DNA of 64,000 bases from positions 124,001-188,000 of the forward strand of contig NZ_JAHLPM010000005.1 of the NCBI RefSeq assembly GCF_018917865.1. The letters run 5' to 3'. Below the pieces are notes generated by a model, which was not told the DNA's origin, searched no databases, and was given only the letters and a program-made list of their open reading frames with translations. This stretch comes from Tissierella simiarum (GTDB taxonomy: Bacteria > Bacillota > Clostridia > Tissierellales > Tissierellaceae). Shown piece by piece: positions 43,601-52,792 of the stretch; the first letter of the stretch is position 1; each line of letters begins with the position of its first letter. Position numbers and translations under genes: made by a program.

Positions 43601-46600
43601 AATAATTATTTACCTCCAGATAACTTTCAAGAATATCCTTATAATGGAGCAGCCAATAGAACTTCTCCAACAAATATAGGTTTCTATCTTATATCTATAC
43701 TTTCTAGTCGGGATCTTGGATTTATAACTACTGAAGAAATGGTAGATTTAGTTGACTTAACTATAACTACTATAGAGAAAATAGAAAAATGGGAAGGTCA
43801 TCTATATAATTGGTATGATACGGAGACTTTAGAGCCATTAAAGCCTATATTTGTATCAACGGTAGATAGCGGTAACCTTGTATCTTATTTAATAGTATTA
43901 AAGGAAGGATTGAAAGAATATCTAACTTCCTATATCCATGGGAAAAGATTAGAAAGTTTGATTGAAAGAATAGAGAAATTAATAGATGACACGGAGTTCA
44001 AACCTTTATATGACTCTACTAAGGATCTATTCTATATTGGATATAATGTAGAAGAAAAGAAAGTATTAAATGTTTATTATGATTTATTAGCTTCTGAGGC
44101 TAGAACTACAAGTTATATTGCAATTTCAAGGAAAGAAGTACCATTAAAGCATTGGGAAAATTTAGGTAAGTCTTTAATTATGGAAAAAGGCTATATAAGT
44201 CTAGCATCCTGGACAGGTACAATGTTTGAATATTTAATGCCTTCTTTGGTTATGAAAAATTATAAAAATACTCTTCTAGATGAAACTTATCAAACCTCTA
44301 TAAAAATACAAAAAGATTACAGTAGTTATAATAAAGTGCCTTGGGGGATTTCAGAATCGGGATTTTTTGCCTTTGATAGTCAGCTAAACTATCAGTATAA
44401 AGCTTTTGGTGTACCAGCTTTAGGTTTTAAGAGAGGATTAAAAGAAGAGTTAGTGGTATCTCCATACTCTACTTTTTTAGCTCTAAAATTTGATTATAAT
44501 GGAGTATTAGAAAATATAAGGAGACTTAAAGAAGAAGGTTTAGAAGGCCCTTATGGATTTTATGAGGCTATTGATTATACAATAAGCAGATTACCAGCTC
44601 ATTTAGACAAAGGCATAGTTAAAAGTTATATGAGTCATCATCAAGGTATGATATTTACTGCTATAAACAATTTTATAAACAAGGATATAATGGTTCATAG
44701 ATTTCATAGGGATTCAAAAATGAAATGTGGGGAATTTCTTTTGCAAGAAAAAATTCCTTTAAAATTAATTATATCAAAAGAAAAAGAAATCTTAGAGGGA
44801 ACTGGAATAGTTAGAAAAAGAGAAGGACTTTGGAATAAAAGAGTATATTCAAAAGAAGATTTATCAGATATAAAATGTCATATTTTATCATCTAGCTCCT
44901 ATTCTTTAATGATAAATAATAGGGGGGAAGGGTTTTCAAAAAATGAAAATATGTTTATTAATAGATGGAGAAAAGATTTTTTGTCTACACCCTATGGACA
45001 GTTTATTTATATAAAAGATTTGAAGAATAATAAGCTATGGTCAACCACTTATGCTCCTACATATAAAGAATCAGATTTATATAAGGTGGAGTTTTCTACA
45101 TATAAAGCTGTATTCCATAGAAATGACGGAAACATTGATACAAAAATGGATATATTTCTGCTACCAGAAGAATTAGGAGAAATTAGAAAAGTCACTTTAA
45201 TAAATAATGGAGAAGAAGAAGCATTTCTTGAAACTATAAGTTATTTTGAAATAGTAGGTGCAACATTAGAATCTGATGTGGCTCATCCAGCTTTTAGCAA
45301 CCTATTTATTAAAACTGAAGTGTTAGAAGAACAACAAGGATTAATAGCCCATAGGAGAAAAAGAGAAGAAGGATCAGTAGATAATTTGATTCTTCATGGC
45401 ATTAAATCCTTTGGAGATAATGAAGATAAATTTCAATATGAAACAAATAGAACAAATTTTATAGGAAGAGGTAACTCTTTAAGAAAACCTAAAGGGGTAG
45501 AAAAGGGACTTACCAACACAGCTGGAATAGTTCTAGATCCTATAATGAGCATAGGAAAAAAGATAAAGCTACAACCTAATGAAAAAGTAGAAATATATTA
45601 TATAACAGCTTTAATTCACAGCAGACAGGAAGCTATAGATATACTTAAAAAATATGACGATTTGAATAATATTAATATGGCTATGGATCTTATAAACACT
45701 AAAAGTCAGACTGAAATGGGATATTTAAATTTAAATCACTCAAATATCAAACTTTATGAAGAGCTAATTCCCTATCTGTTTTATTTAAATAAAAACATTA
45801 AGCTGCCTTATACTGAAACAATAAAGAAAAATATAAAAGGTAGGGAAGGTCTTTGGGCTTATGGTATTTCTGGAGATAATCCTATAGTATTAGTTACTAT
45901 AAAATCCATGGAAGGTATAGAAACTTTAATTAAAATAATCCATGCCCATGAATATTGGTCTTATAAAGGCTTGAAAGTAGATATAGTGATTTTAAATGAA
46001 GATGATAGTATATATTATCAACCATTATTTGAAAGTATAAGAGAGACTATATATGAAAAAAGAGGAAATATAATAGATGTTTCTGGTGGTATATTTATTA
46101 AAAATGAAAATATCTTAGGTGATGAAGATAAAGCCTTACTGTATAAATGGGCTGCATTAATTATAAAGGCAGAAGAAGGCTTTATAGATAAAAATTCTAT
46201 AGAAGACTCTATCCCTTATAAACAATTTAACCGTAGAGGAACAATAGAGTATCCAAAAATAGACAAAAATCTAGACATTGATAACTTTAATGGTTATGGA
46301 GGCTTTACTAAGGATGGTAAAGAATACATTATTAAACTTACAAAAAATTTAAATACTCCACTACCTTGGATAAATGTTATAGCAAATAGAAAATTCGGAT
46401 TTATTGTTTCAGAATGGGGAACAAGTTTTACTTGGTCAGAAAATAGTAGGGAAAACAAGCTAACACCTTGGTATAATGACCCCATAATGGATTCTTCTGG
46501 TGAAATGGTTTATATAAGGGATGATGAATCAGGGGAAGTTTGGAGTATAACACCTAAACCTGTCAGAAAAGAAGAGGATTATACAATCACCCATGGACTA

Positions 46601-48688
46601 GGTTACAGCAGTTTCTATCATTATAGCCAAGGTATAGAGCAAAGCTTAACTATGTTCGCTCCTGTAGAAGATAAGATAAAAATAAATTTAATTAAGTTAA
46701 GAAATATCTCAGATACAGAGAGAAAGATAACATTGGTTTATTATATTAGACCTGTTCTAGGAGTAACTGATGAAGAAAATGAGAGTTTATTGGAAACAGG
46801 TATGAACGAAGGAGAAATATTTACAGTTAAAAATTCAGCCAATACTGAATTTAAAAACAGTACTATTTTTATTGGTACATCAGAAAAAATAAGAAGTTAT
46901 ACTGGAGATAGATTAGAATTTTTAGGACATTTTCCTAACTATGAAAAGCCAGAGGGATTAATGAAAGAAAGATTTTCAAATACAGTAGGATTAGGTTATA
47001 ATCCCTGTAGTGTAATAGAGGTAGAAATCATTATTTCATCAAAAGGTGAGAAAGAAATAGTATTTTTATTAGGAGAAGAAAGAGATTTAGAAAAAGGATA
47101 TACACTAATAGATAAATATAAGGATATTGAGTTTTCAAAAAATTCGTTAAAAGAGATAAAGGGATTTTGGAATAAAAACTTAACGAAAGTTCAAGTAAAT
47201 ACTAAGGATACTACTATGAACTATATGATGAATAATTGGCTGATGTATCAGACTATTGGGTGTAGGATATGGGGAAGAGCAGGATTTTATCAAGTAGGGG
47301 GAGCTTTTGGTGCAAGGGATCAAATGCAAGATGTAACCAATACCCTATATCACTTGCCAGAAGAGGCAAAGAGACAAATTATAGAAAATTGTTACCATCA
47401 ATATGTAGAAGGAGATATCCAACACTGGTGGCATCCTGTGCCTAATAGTGAAGTGCATAAAGGGATTAGGAGTAAATGTTCTGATGACTTACTATGGTTA
47501 CCTTTAGGAGTAGCTGAGTATATCTTAGTGACTGGAGACTATGAAATCCTACAACAAATAGCACCTTATATAGAAAGTCCAATATTAAAGGAAACTGAAT
47601 ATGAGAGATATGAAATTCCTAATAAATCCCAGGAGAATGGAACAGTATATGATCACTGTATAAGAGCTATCGAAAAATCGCTAAATTTTGGGGAAAATGG
47701 ATTACCTCTTATGGGAACTGGAGACTGGAACGATGGCATGAATAAGGTAGGATATAAAGGGAAAGGTGAAAGTGTATGGCTAGGGTGGTTCTTAGCTACA
47801 GTATTAGGAAAGTTTATACCAATCTGCGAAAAGATGGGGGATTTAGATAAGGTAGAGAAATATAAAAATGTCATCTTAAAGTTAAAAGAAGCTATAGAAA
47901 CTAATGGATGGGATGGAGAATGGTATTTAAGAGCTTTCTTTGATGATGGAACCCCTATAGGATCTAAAGAAAATCAGGAATGTACTATAGATTCTATTTC
48001 TCAATCTTGGTCCGTAATCTCTACGTTAGGAGATATAGAAAGGTCAAAGACTGCGTTAAGCTCTGTAGAAAAATATTTGGTTAATGAGGAAGAGGGAATA
48101 ATATCCCTATTATCCCCTCCTTTTGATGATACAGATTTAGATCCTGGATATATAAAATCCTATGTTCCAGGAGTAAGAGAAAATGGGGGACAGTATACTC
48201 ATGCAGCTATCTGGGTAATTAAGGCATTTGCTATGTTAGGAGAAGGAGATAAGGCCTATAATTTATTTAGGCTAATAAATCCAATTAATCATTCTAGTAC
48301 ATTAATAGAATGTGCAAAGTATAAGGTGGAACCCTATGTTATGGCTGCTGATGTATATACTAATCCACAACATTTAGGCAGAGGTGGATGGACCTGGTAT
48401 ACTGGCTCTTCTGGATGGATGTACAGAGTAGCATTAGAAGATATATTAGGATTCACAAAAGAAGGAGATAAAATTTTCATAAACCCTTGTATTCCTAAAG
48501 ATTGGGAAGAGTATAGTATAAAATATACTCATGAAAATACTTTATATAATATAGAAGTAAAAAATCCAGATAAGGTGAATAGTGGTGTAAAACAAATATT
48601 AGTAGATGGAATAGCCATTGAAGAAAAATATGTTAAATTAATTAATGATGGAAAAGTTCATTTAGTAGAAGTGAAAATGGGAAATTAA
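40682..48688 (+). CDS. Cyclic beta-1,2-glucan synthase homologue (GT84 / GH94-type)
   Basis: This 2668-residue membrane protein has the NdvB/Cgs layout. A helical N-terminus (1-375) precedes membrane helices (about 380-430), a GT84-like glucosyltransferase domain with VITLDADTKLI (about 591) and QHRWVRGDWQ (about 741), more membrane helices (about 777-815, 837-866, 898-938), a glucoamylase-like domain (about 950-1400; SRLPAHLDKGIVKSYMSHH), and two beta-sandwich/GH94-like parts (about 1440-2668) including GTGDWNDGMNKVG (about 2345), which holds the likely catalytic Asp of the phosphorylase domain. In characterised relatives UDP-glucose is polymerised to beta-1,2-glucan, cyclised, and trimmed. 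Cyclic glucan function is known mostly from Proteobacteria; Firmicute homologues exist. GGAAGGACGAT precedes ATG 40682. Confidence 0.9.
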   Translation: MWPIIKDVNLNEDMLVEHGEEIGALYEIGGKANVKVLLLKRLNRSFRDIEKAYLKFNKEVSNGKNLPKGTEWLLDNYYFIELTYKELKDKLKSQNKIELGIIKSGPLKGYPRVYALALEMVSHSAANITEDNLVRFTNAFQKEEILTLEEIYHLSTFLTLGLMEYIRDISLSLLKIGEKWDEIENIDLSIEENIIKLVDNIHTMDSTKVERLVRRIRQDKEDFQQILEIIDRKLDYADSSIKETLEKEYRVQSKYKIYLGYGITSLRNLSSLYWEGIFDSICLVEEVLKEDPLNVYGNMDFQSKNYYRYEVKKLAEKFGVQEVYISKKVVEFAREEWDKGSQDKKAHVGFYLIDEGRQKLFEFFGYDNKNSSLMLEKYSYYYFPIILLSIVLSYIFSSYGYIKGNIYWSMLIFIVVFIPMVTVSVNLVNYCYTKRFKPKVLPKIDYKEGIPKECATFIVVPALLPNESRVEELAKNLETYYLSNKGKNIYLGIVGDFKDGDKKTTKEDEGIVNKGLEIIQDLNKKYSDEEDIFYFLHRERVYSETQQKWMGWERKRGALVEFNNLLLGDEKTTFNFISGDVSKLKDRIKYVITLDADTKLIIDGAKKLISTISHPLNTAVLDEEKNIVKEGYGIIQPRILIDIESSNKSLFTRIFAGAGGIDPYSGAISDIYQDLFGEGIFTGKGIYDLRVFQRCLKENIPENTVLSHDLLEGSYVRVGLATDIELMDGYPEKYNSYIMRQHRWVRGDWQLIKWLTSKYGNSISSLSKWKILDNMRRSLLPISLFLILFFGIAFFPGNVFVWLGVFIFLEVILYKNFKTEKVKLNGNIILGYKTFFYQSILSLLFLPYEAVMMLDAIIRTLYRVLISHRNLLEWTTAFDMEKKLENNLSSYFIRMKENIIFPILLVGLTYIFNPRNLALSSIIGLLWLVGPVAAYIISKEDKETIEVQEEDIEMLMEIGRKTWEYYKTFTDAKNNYLPPDNFQEYPYNGAANRTSPTNIGFYLISILSSRDLGFITTEEMVDLVDLTITTIEKIEKWEGHLYNWYDTETLEPLKPIFVSTVDSGNLVSYLIVLKEGLKEYLTSYIHGKRLESLIERIEKLIDDTEFKPLYDSTKDLFYIGYNVEEKKVLNVYYDLLASEARTTSYIAISRKEVPLKHWENLGKSLIMEKGYISLASWTGTMFEYLMPSLVMKNYKNTLLDETYQTSIKIQKDYSSYNKVPWGISESGFFAFDSQLNYQYKAFGVPALGFKRGLKEELVVSPYSTFLALKFDYNGVLENIRRLKEEGLEGPYGFYEAIDYTISRLPAHLDKGIVKSYMSHHQGMIFTAINNFINKDIMVHRFHRDSKMKCGEFLLQEKIPLKLIISKEKEILEGTGIVRKREGLWNKRVYSKEDLSDIKCHILSSSSYSLMINNRGEGFSKNENMFINRWRKDFLSTPYGQFIYIKDLKNNKLWSTTYAPTYKESDLYKVEFSTYKAVFHRNDGNIDTKMDIFLLPEELGEIRKVTLINNGEEEAFLETISYFEIVGATLESDVAHPAFSNLFIKTEVLEEQQGLIAHRRKREEGSVDNLILHGIKSFGDNEDKFQYETNRTNFIGRGNSLRKPKGVEKGLTNTAGIVLDPIMSIGKKIKLQPNEKVEIYYITALIHSRQEAIDILKKYDDLNNINMAMDLINTKSQTEMGYLNLNHSNIKLYEELIPYLFYLNKNIKLPYTETIKKNIKGREGLWAYGISGDNPIVLVTIKSMEGIETLIKIIHAHEYWSYKGLKVDIVILNEDDSIYYQPLFESIRETIYEKRGNIIDVSGGIFIKNENILGDEDKALLYKWAALIIKAEEGFIDKNSIEDSIPYKQFNRRGTIEYPKIDKNLDIDNFNGYGGFTKDGKEYIIKLTKNLNTPLPWINVIANRKFGFIVSEWGTSFTWSENSRENKLTPWYNDPIMDSSGEMVYIRDDESGEVWSITPKPVRKEEDYTITHGLGYSSFYHYSQGIEQSLTMFAPVEDKIKINLIKLRNISDTERKITLVYYIRPVLGVTDEENESLLETGMNEGEIFTVKNSANTEFKNSTIFIGTSEKIRSYTGDRLEFLGHFPNYEKPEGLMKERFSNTVGLGYNPCSVIEVEIIISSKGEKEIVFLLGEERDLEKGYTLIDKYKDIEFSKNSLKEIKGFWNKNLTKVQVNTKDTTMNYMMNNWLMYQTIGCRIWGRAGFYQVGGAFGARDQMQDVTNTLYHLPEEAKRQIIENCYHQYVEGDIQHWWHPVPNSEVHKGIRSKCSDDLLWLPLGVAEYILVTGDYEILQQIAPYIESPILKETEYERYEIPNKSQENGTVYDHCIRAIEKSLNFGENGLPLMGTGDWNDGMNKVGYKGKGESVWLGWFLATVLGKFIPICEKMGDLDKVEKYKNVILKLKEAIETNGWDGEWYLRAFFDDGTPIGSKENQECTIDSISQSWSVISTLGDIERSKTALSSVEKYLVNEEEGIISLLSPPFDDTDLDPGYIKSYVPGVRENGGQYTHAAIWVIKAFAMLGEGDKAYNLFRLINPINHSSTLIECAKYKVEPYVMAADVYTNPQHLGRGGWTWYTGSSGWMYRVALEDILGFTKEGDKIFINPCIPKDWEEYSIKYTHENTLYNIEVKNPDKVNSGVKQILVDGIAIEEKYVKLINDGKVHLVEVKMGN

Positions 48689-48695
48689 AATGTTA

Positions 48696-48737
48696 AAAGG
48701 CTCTAATTAGACTTAAAATTTAATTAGAGCCTTTGAT
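48696..48737 (+). terminator. Terminator after the glucan synthase gene
   Basis: AAAGGCTCTAATTA (48696-48709) pairs perfectly with 48721-48734. The tail is short (TTTGATAT). The core AAAGGCTCTNATTA is also used at 54725. Confidence 0.75.
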
Positions 48738-48894
48738 ATATATTAAATTTTACTTAGATATTCTTTAAATAAATTTGATATTATAATAGTATGAAAAATA
48801 CAAGTATAGCAAAGGTTTTATACTCTATCACATAATTAACACATTGGACATTTATAATGTGCTTATAAGAATTAAGTACAGTGGGAGGAGTCGT

Positions 48895-49578
48895 ATGTTT
48901 AAGATTTTAGTTGTAGATGATGAGGAAAAGATTCGTGAGGTTATTAGAGAATATGGAGAATTTGAAGGTCATGGTGTTTGGGAAGCTAAAGATGGCATGG
49001 AAGCTATAGATATGTGTAAAGAGCAAGATTTTGATGTCATAGTAATGGACATAATGATGCCCAAATTAGATGGATTTTCTGCCTATAAAGAGATTAGAAA
49101 GATAAAAGATATACCAGTACTTATGCTTTCAGCAAGAGGAGAAGAATATGATAAATTATTTGGTTTTGAGATAGGAATTGATGACTATGTGGTCAAGCCT
49201 TTTTCACCTAAAGAGGTTATGGCTAGGTTGAATGTCATAGTGAGTCGTCATAATAAAATACATGGTAATACTGATTTAAATCAAAGATATAAATTTGAAG
49301 GTCTTGAAATAGATATGATTGGCAGAAATGTGTTTGTAGATGGTGTTAAAGTCGATATGACTCCAAAGGAATATGATTTATTATTCTATTTAGTTAAAAA
49401 TAAAAATGTGGCTCTAACTAGAGATAAATTATTAGATGAAGTTTGGGGCTTTGACTTTGTTGGTGATGATAGAACTGTTGATACTCATATAAAAATGCTT
49501 AGAAGCAGTATTGGAATATATAGGGATTTTATTGTAACACTAAGAGGTTTAGGATATAAATTTGAAGATATTAAATAA
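48895..49578 (+). CDS. OmpR/PhoB-type response regulator
   Basis: The 227-residue regulator has a receiver domain (1-120) with KILVVDDEEKIRE, the phosphoacceptor Asp in DVIVMDIMMPKLDG (about residue 53), switch residues and KPFSPKEV, and a C-terminal winged helix (about 130-225) with VDMTPKEYDLLFYLV and VDTHIKMLRSSI. The frame is open from ATG 48844, but GGGAGGAG places the start at ATG 48895. The histidine-kinase gene follows by 20 bp, and the VTC/DUF4956/CotH cluster lies just beyond; regulation of that cluster is a reasonable inference. Confidence 0.95.
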   Translation: MFKILVVDDEEKIREVIREYGEFEGHGVWEAKDGMEAIDMCKEQDFDVIVMDIMMPKLDGFSAYKEIRKIKDIPVLMLSARGEEYDKLFGFEIGIDDYVVKPFSPKEVMARLNVIVSRHNKIHGNTDLNQRYKFEGLEIDMIGRNVFVDGVKVDMTPKEYDLLFYLVKNKNVALTRDKLLDEVWGFDFVGDDRTVDTHIKMLRSSIGIYRDFIVTLRGLGYKFEDIK

Positions 49579-49598
49579 TCTAAAAAGTGGTGGTAAAA

Positions 49599-51011
49599 TT
49601 GAAGAAACGACTTGATATAAAAAGTTTGAAATTTAAACTATGGAAGTATTTTGTTTTATTCGCTGCTACAATTATGATAATATTGTGGCTTCTTCAAATT
49701 GTATTTCTAAATACCTATTACAAATCTATGAAGGCTAATGAAATTAAAAAAATAGGAGATAATCTAGTTTTAGAATATGGAAATGATAATTTCGAAGATA
49801 CTATTTATAAAATTTCATTTAGTAGAGGAATTATTATTCAGATTTTGAATAATGATGGAATTCCTATATTTCCTATGAACGTTTTTGGAGAAAATAGACC
49901 ACCAAGAATTGACCCTATGGCTATGGAAATGTTTATAGATAAGTTAGTAAATGATGAACAAGGAAAAACATTATATACTACTGAAGATCCTAGACTTAGA
50001 AGACCGACTATAGTATATGGGGCTATATTAAAGGAAAAGAATGGTGAAAATTTATATCTTTATATTAATGGATTATTAGACCCAGTAGATTCTACTACTT
50101 CAGTTTTAAAAAATCAGCTTATAATAGTCACTATAATATCGTTAATATTGGCAATAGGATTGTCTTTTATTATTGCAACAAAAATATCTAGACCTATTAC
50201 ACAGGTAACTGAAGCAGCTTCAGTTTTAGCCAAAGGGGATTACAATGTTATATTTGAGAAAGGTGATTATACTGAAATAGACAATTTAGTAGCTACTCTA
50301 AACTATACTACTATCGAGCTTTCTAAAACCGAGGAATTAAGAAGAGATTTAATAGCAAATGTTTCTCATGATTTAAGAACACCACTTACCTTAATTAAAT
50401 CCTATGCTGAAATGATAAGAGATATATCTGGCAATAACCCAGAAAAACGCCAATCCCATGTGAATGTAATTATTGAGGAATCAGATAGACTTACAGGACT
50501 TGTAAATGATATTTTAGATTTATCTAAGATGCAATCAGGTCTTAGTCAGATTGACTATATAGAATTTGATATAGTTAAAACTACAAAAGACATTTTAAAA
50601 AGGTTTTTAATTCTCACAGAAAGAGATGGTTTTACTTTTGAATTGAACTGTGATGATGAAATAAAAGTATTTGGCGATGAAAAGAAAATAGAACAAGTAA
50701 TATATAATCTTCTTAGTAATGCTGTAAATTTTACTGGGGTTAATAAATTAGTATATATTGATATAAAAAACTTAGGAGATTACGTTCAGTTTGAAGTAAA
50801 AGATACAGGGAAAGGCATACCTAAAGAGGAATTAAATCATATATGGGATAGGTATTATATGGTAGGTAAATCTCATAAGAGAGCGGTAATTGGTACTGGT
50901 TTAGGGCTTTCTATTGTAAAAAGTATATTAATAGCTCATGATTCAAATTTTGGTGTAGATAGTTCTATAAATCAAGGAACTACATTTTGGTTCCAATTAA
51001 AAACTAAATAG
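49599..51011 (+). CDS. Membrane sensor histidine kinase
   Basis: The kinase of about 470 residues has a first membrane helix (about 14-37), an extracellular sensor region (about 40-170), a second helix (about 172-195), HAMP (about 196-248), HisKA with NVSHDLRTPLTLIKSYAEM (phospho-His about residue 254), and an ATPase domain with NLLSNAVNFTG, DTGKGIPKEEL and GTGLGLSIVKSIL. GGTGG at 49588-49592 favours TTG 49599 (MKKRLDIKSLKFK), although GTG 49587 is possible. It forms a pair with the upstream response regulator. The signal is unknown. Confidence 0.93.
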   Translation: MKKRLDIKSLKFKLWKYFVLFAATIMIILWLLQIVFLNTYYKSMKANEIKKIGDNLVLEYGNDNFEDTIYKISFSRGIIIQILNNDGIPIFPMNVFGENRPPRIDPMAMEMFIDKLVNDEQGKTLYTTEDPRLRRPTIVYGAILKEKNGENLYLYINGLLDPVDSTTSVLKNQLIIVTIISLILAIGLSFIIATKISRPITQVTEAASVLAKGDYNVIFEKGDYTEIDNLVATLNYTTIELSKTEELRRDLIANVSHDLRTPLTLIKSYAEMIRDISGNNPEKRQSHVNVIIEESDRLTGLVNDILDLSKMQSGLSQIDYIEFDIVKTTKDILKRFLILTERDGFTFELNCDDEIKVFGDEKKIEQVIYNLLSNAVNFTGVNKLVYIDIKNLGDYVQFEVKDTGKGIPKEELNHIWDRYYMVGKSHKRAVIGTGLGLSIVKSILIAHDSNFGVDSSINQGTTFWFQLKTK

Positions 51012-51019
51012 TTGAGGTT

Positions 51020-51047
51020 AAGACAAGATTTATTCTTGTCTTTTTTA
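51020..51047 (+). terminator. Terminator after the histidine kinase gene
   Basis: AAGACAAGA (51020-51028) pairs with TCTTGTCTT (51034-51042), followed by TTTT. Confidence 0.85.
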
Positions 51048-51264
51048 TAACCCATAGGAAAGTCCTACTTTTCCTTAATTTAAACTTTCTGTGATGGGTT
51101 TCAAAAAAGGCTTCCTTGATGTATCAATGCTTCAATAGAAGCCTTTTTTATAACGAATAGGAAAGTTCTACTTTTTTCTTTTTTTAATGTATGAACTTGT
51201 TCTGACCTAAATGAGTTTCAAGAAAAGCTACCTTAATAACGTGTCGATAGACGCTTTTCTTATT
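51042..51264 (+). repeat. Two tandem diverged copies of an approximately 105-bp hairpin element
   Basis: Copy 1 (about 51042-51150) and copy 2 (about 51144-51264) both begin TTTTTTATAAC..ATAGGAAAGT, continue with CTACTTTT, include a TG.GTTTCAA segment and end in a terminator-like stem: AAAAAAGGCTTC (51103-51114) with 51138-51149, and AAGAAAAGC (51220-51228) with 51253-51261. Stems differ in sequence but the pairing is kept, which suggests selection on RNA or DNA structure. The region contains no ORF. Confidence 0.6.
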
Positions 51265-51351
51265 TTTCACCTGTATTTCTATTAGTTATCATTTAGATTT
51301 CACAAAAGGAATGTATTCTTGAGATAAAAGTATAGATTGGAGGTGAAAAAT

Positions 51352-52038
51352 ATGAATGATATTAAATATAGACATGAGCACAAACTTTATATCAATATAG
51401 GAGATTATTATATTCTTAGATCTAAACTCAAAAATATAATGAATCTAGATAAAAACTCTAAGGAAAATGGAGGATATTTCATTAGAAGTATTTATTTTGA
51501 TGATATAAATGATAAAGCTTTATTTGAAAAAATATCTGGAGTCAATCATAGAGAAAAATTTAGAATTAGGTTTTATAATAATGATCCTTCTTTTATAAAG
51601 TTAGAAAAAAAGCTTAAACATAATGGACTTACATCAAAATCTAGTATTCCAATTTCTTTGGAAGAATGCAAGAAAATCTTAGATGGAGATATTGATTGGA
51701 TAAAATCTACTAATCGTGGGCTATTAAAAGAACTCTATGTCAAAATGAAGAATGAATTATTCAAGCCAAAGACCATAGTTGATTACACTCGTGAGGCATA
51801 TATTTATCCTATAGGGAATGTCCGAATAACTTTTGATAAATCAATAAAATCAGGATTGTTTTCAAAGGATATGTTTAATGTAAAACTTCCCACTGTGGAC
51901 TCACTAGACCCTAGGATAATTATTCTTGAAATAAAATATGATGAATTTCTACCTAGCATTATAGCTGATACTATACAAATTGGAGAAAGAAGGGTTACAG
52001 CAGTGTCAAAATATGCTCTTTGTAGAATATTAGGTTAG
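51352..52038 (+). CDS. VTC-domain (polyphosphate polymerase-like) protein
   Basis: The 228-residue protein has the VTC fold found in yeast vacuolar polyphosphate polymerase Vtc4. Visible elements are YRHEHKLYINIGDYYILRSK, YFIRSIYFDD, basic residues in REKFRIRFYNND and KLEKKLKHNGLTSK lining the tunnel, and EIKYDEFLPS near the C-terminus. It lacks an SPX domain. Polymerisation of ATP phosphate is expected for the family, but not shown for this clade. GGAGGTG fits ATG 51352. DUF4956 and CotH genes follow in the order widely seen in bacteria, so the three probably act together. Confidence 0.9.
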   Translation: MNDIKYRHEHKLYINIGDYYILRSKLKNIMNLDKNSKENGGYFIRSIYFDDINDKALFEKISGVNHREKFRIRFYNNDPSFIKLEKKLKHNGLTSKSSIPISLEECKKILDGDIDWIKSTNRGLLKELYVKMKNELFKPKTIVDYTREAYIYPIGNVRITFDKSIKSGLFSKDMFNVKLPTVDSLDPRIIILEIKYDEFLPSIIADTIQIGERRVTAVSKYALCRILG

Positions 52039-52064
52039 AATCAATAAAATAAGGAGATGAAAAA

Positions 52065-52760
52065 ATGAATACTACAACAAAGACATTACATTTTAGTGAT
52101 ATCTTTAAATCTAGTTTTATAGAAAAAATAGGCTCTATATCAGCTCTTGATATGGTTATAGCTCTAGGACTAGCTTTTATACTAGGACTCTTTATAATGA
52201 CGGTTTACAAGAAAACTTTTAAGGGAGTTATGTATTCTTCAAGCTTTGGAGTAGCTCTTATGTCGTTAACTCTTATTACAACTTTAATTATTTTGGCCGT
52301 TACTTCCAACGTTGTATTATCCCTTGGTATGGTTGGTGCATTGTCCATAGTTCGTTTTAGATCTGCAATAAAAGAACCAATTGAAATAGCCTTTTTATTC
52401 TGGGCAATTTCTGGTGGAATAGTCCTAGGTGCTGGTCTAATTCCTCTGGCTATATTTGGTTCAATATTTATAGGAATTGTAATGGTACTATTCGTAAATA
52501 AGAAATCTAATGAAACACCTTATATAATGGTTATAAATTATGAAGATGATAATAGTGAAAAGGATGTTTTAGCAGTTGTAAATAAAAAAGTACCAAAATA
52601 TCTAATAAAATCTAAGACTGCATCAAGGCATAATGGAATTGAACTGACTGTTGAAATTAGATTAAAAGAAGCTACTACAGATTTTCTCAATGAATTATCG
52701 AAGATAGAGGGAGTTTCAAATGTAGTTATGGTTAGCTACAATGGTGATTATATGGGATAA
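52065..52760 (+). CDS. DUF4956 membrane protein
   Basis: The 231-residue protein has about four hydrophobic helices (residues about 26-47, 57-82, 84-100, 115-145) and a soluble C-terminal alpha/beta domain. LSIVRFRSAIKEPIEIAFLFWAI (middle segment) is characteristic of the DUF4956 family. The function is unknown; it is the constant partner of VTC-domain and CotH genes, perhaps moving or anchoring the polymer. AAGGAG precedes ATG 52065, 26 bp after the VTC gene. Confidence 0.88.
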   Translation: MNTTTKTLHFSDIFKSSFIEKIGSISALDMVIALGLAFILGLFIMTVYKKTFKGVMYSSSFGVALMSLTLITTLIILAVTSNVVLSLGMVGALSIVRFRSAIKEPIEIAFLFWAISGGIVLGAGLIPLAIFGSIFIGIVMVLFVNKKSNETPYIMVINYEDDNSEKDVLAVVNKKVPKYLIKSKTASRHNGIELTVEIRLKEATTDFLNELSKIEGVSNVVMVSYNGDYMG

Positions 52761-52792
52761 TGAAAGCTTCTTAAGGAAGAAGGTGTTTTACA

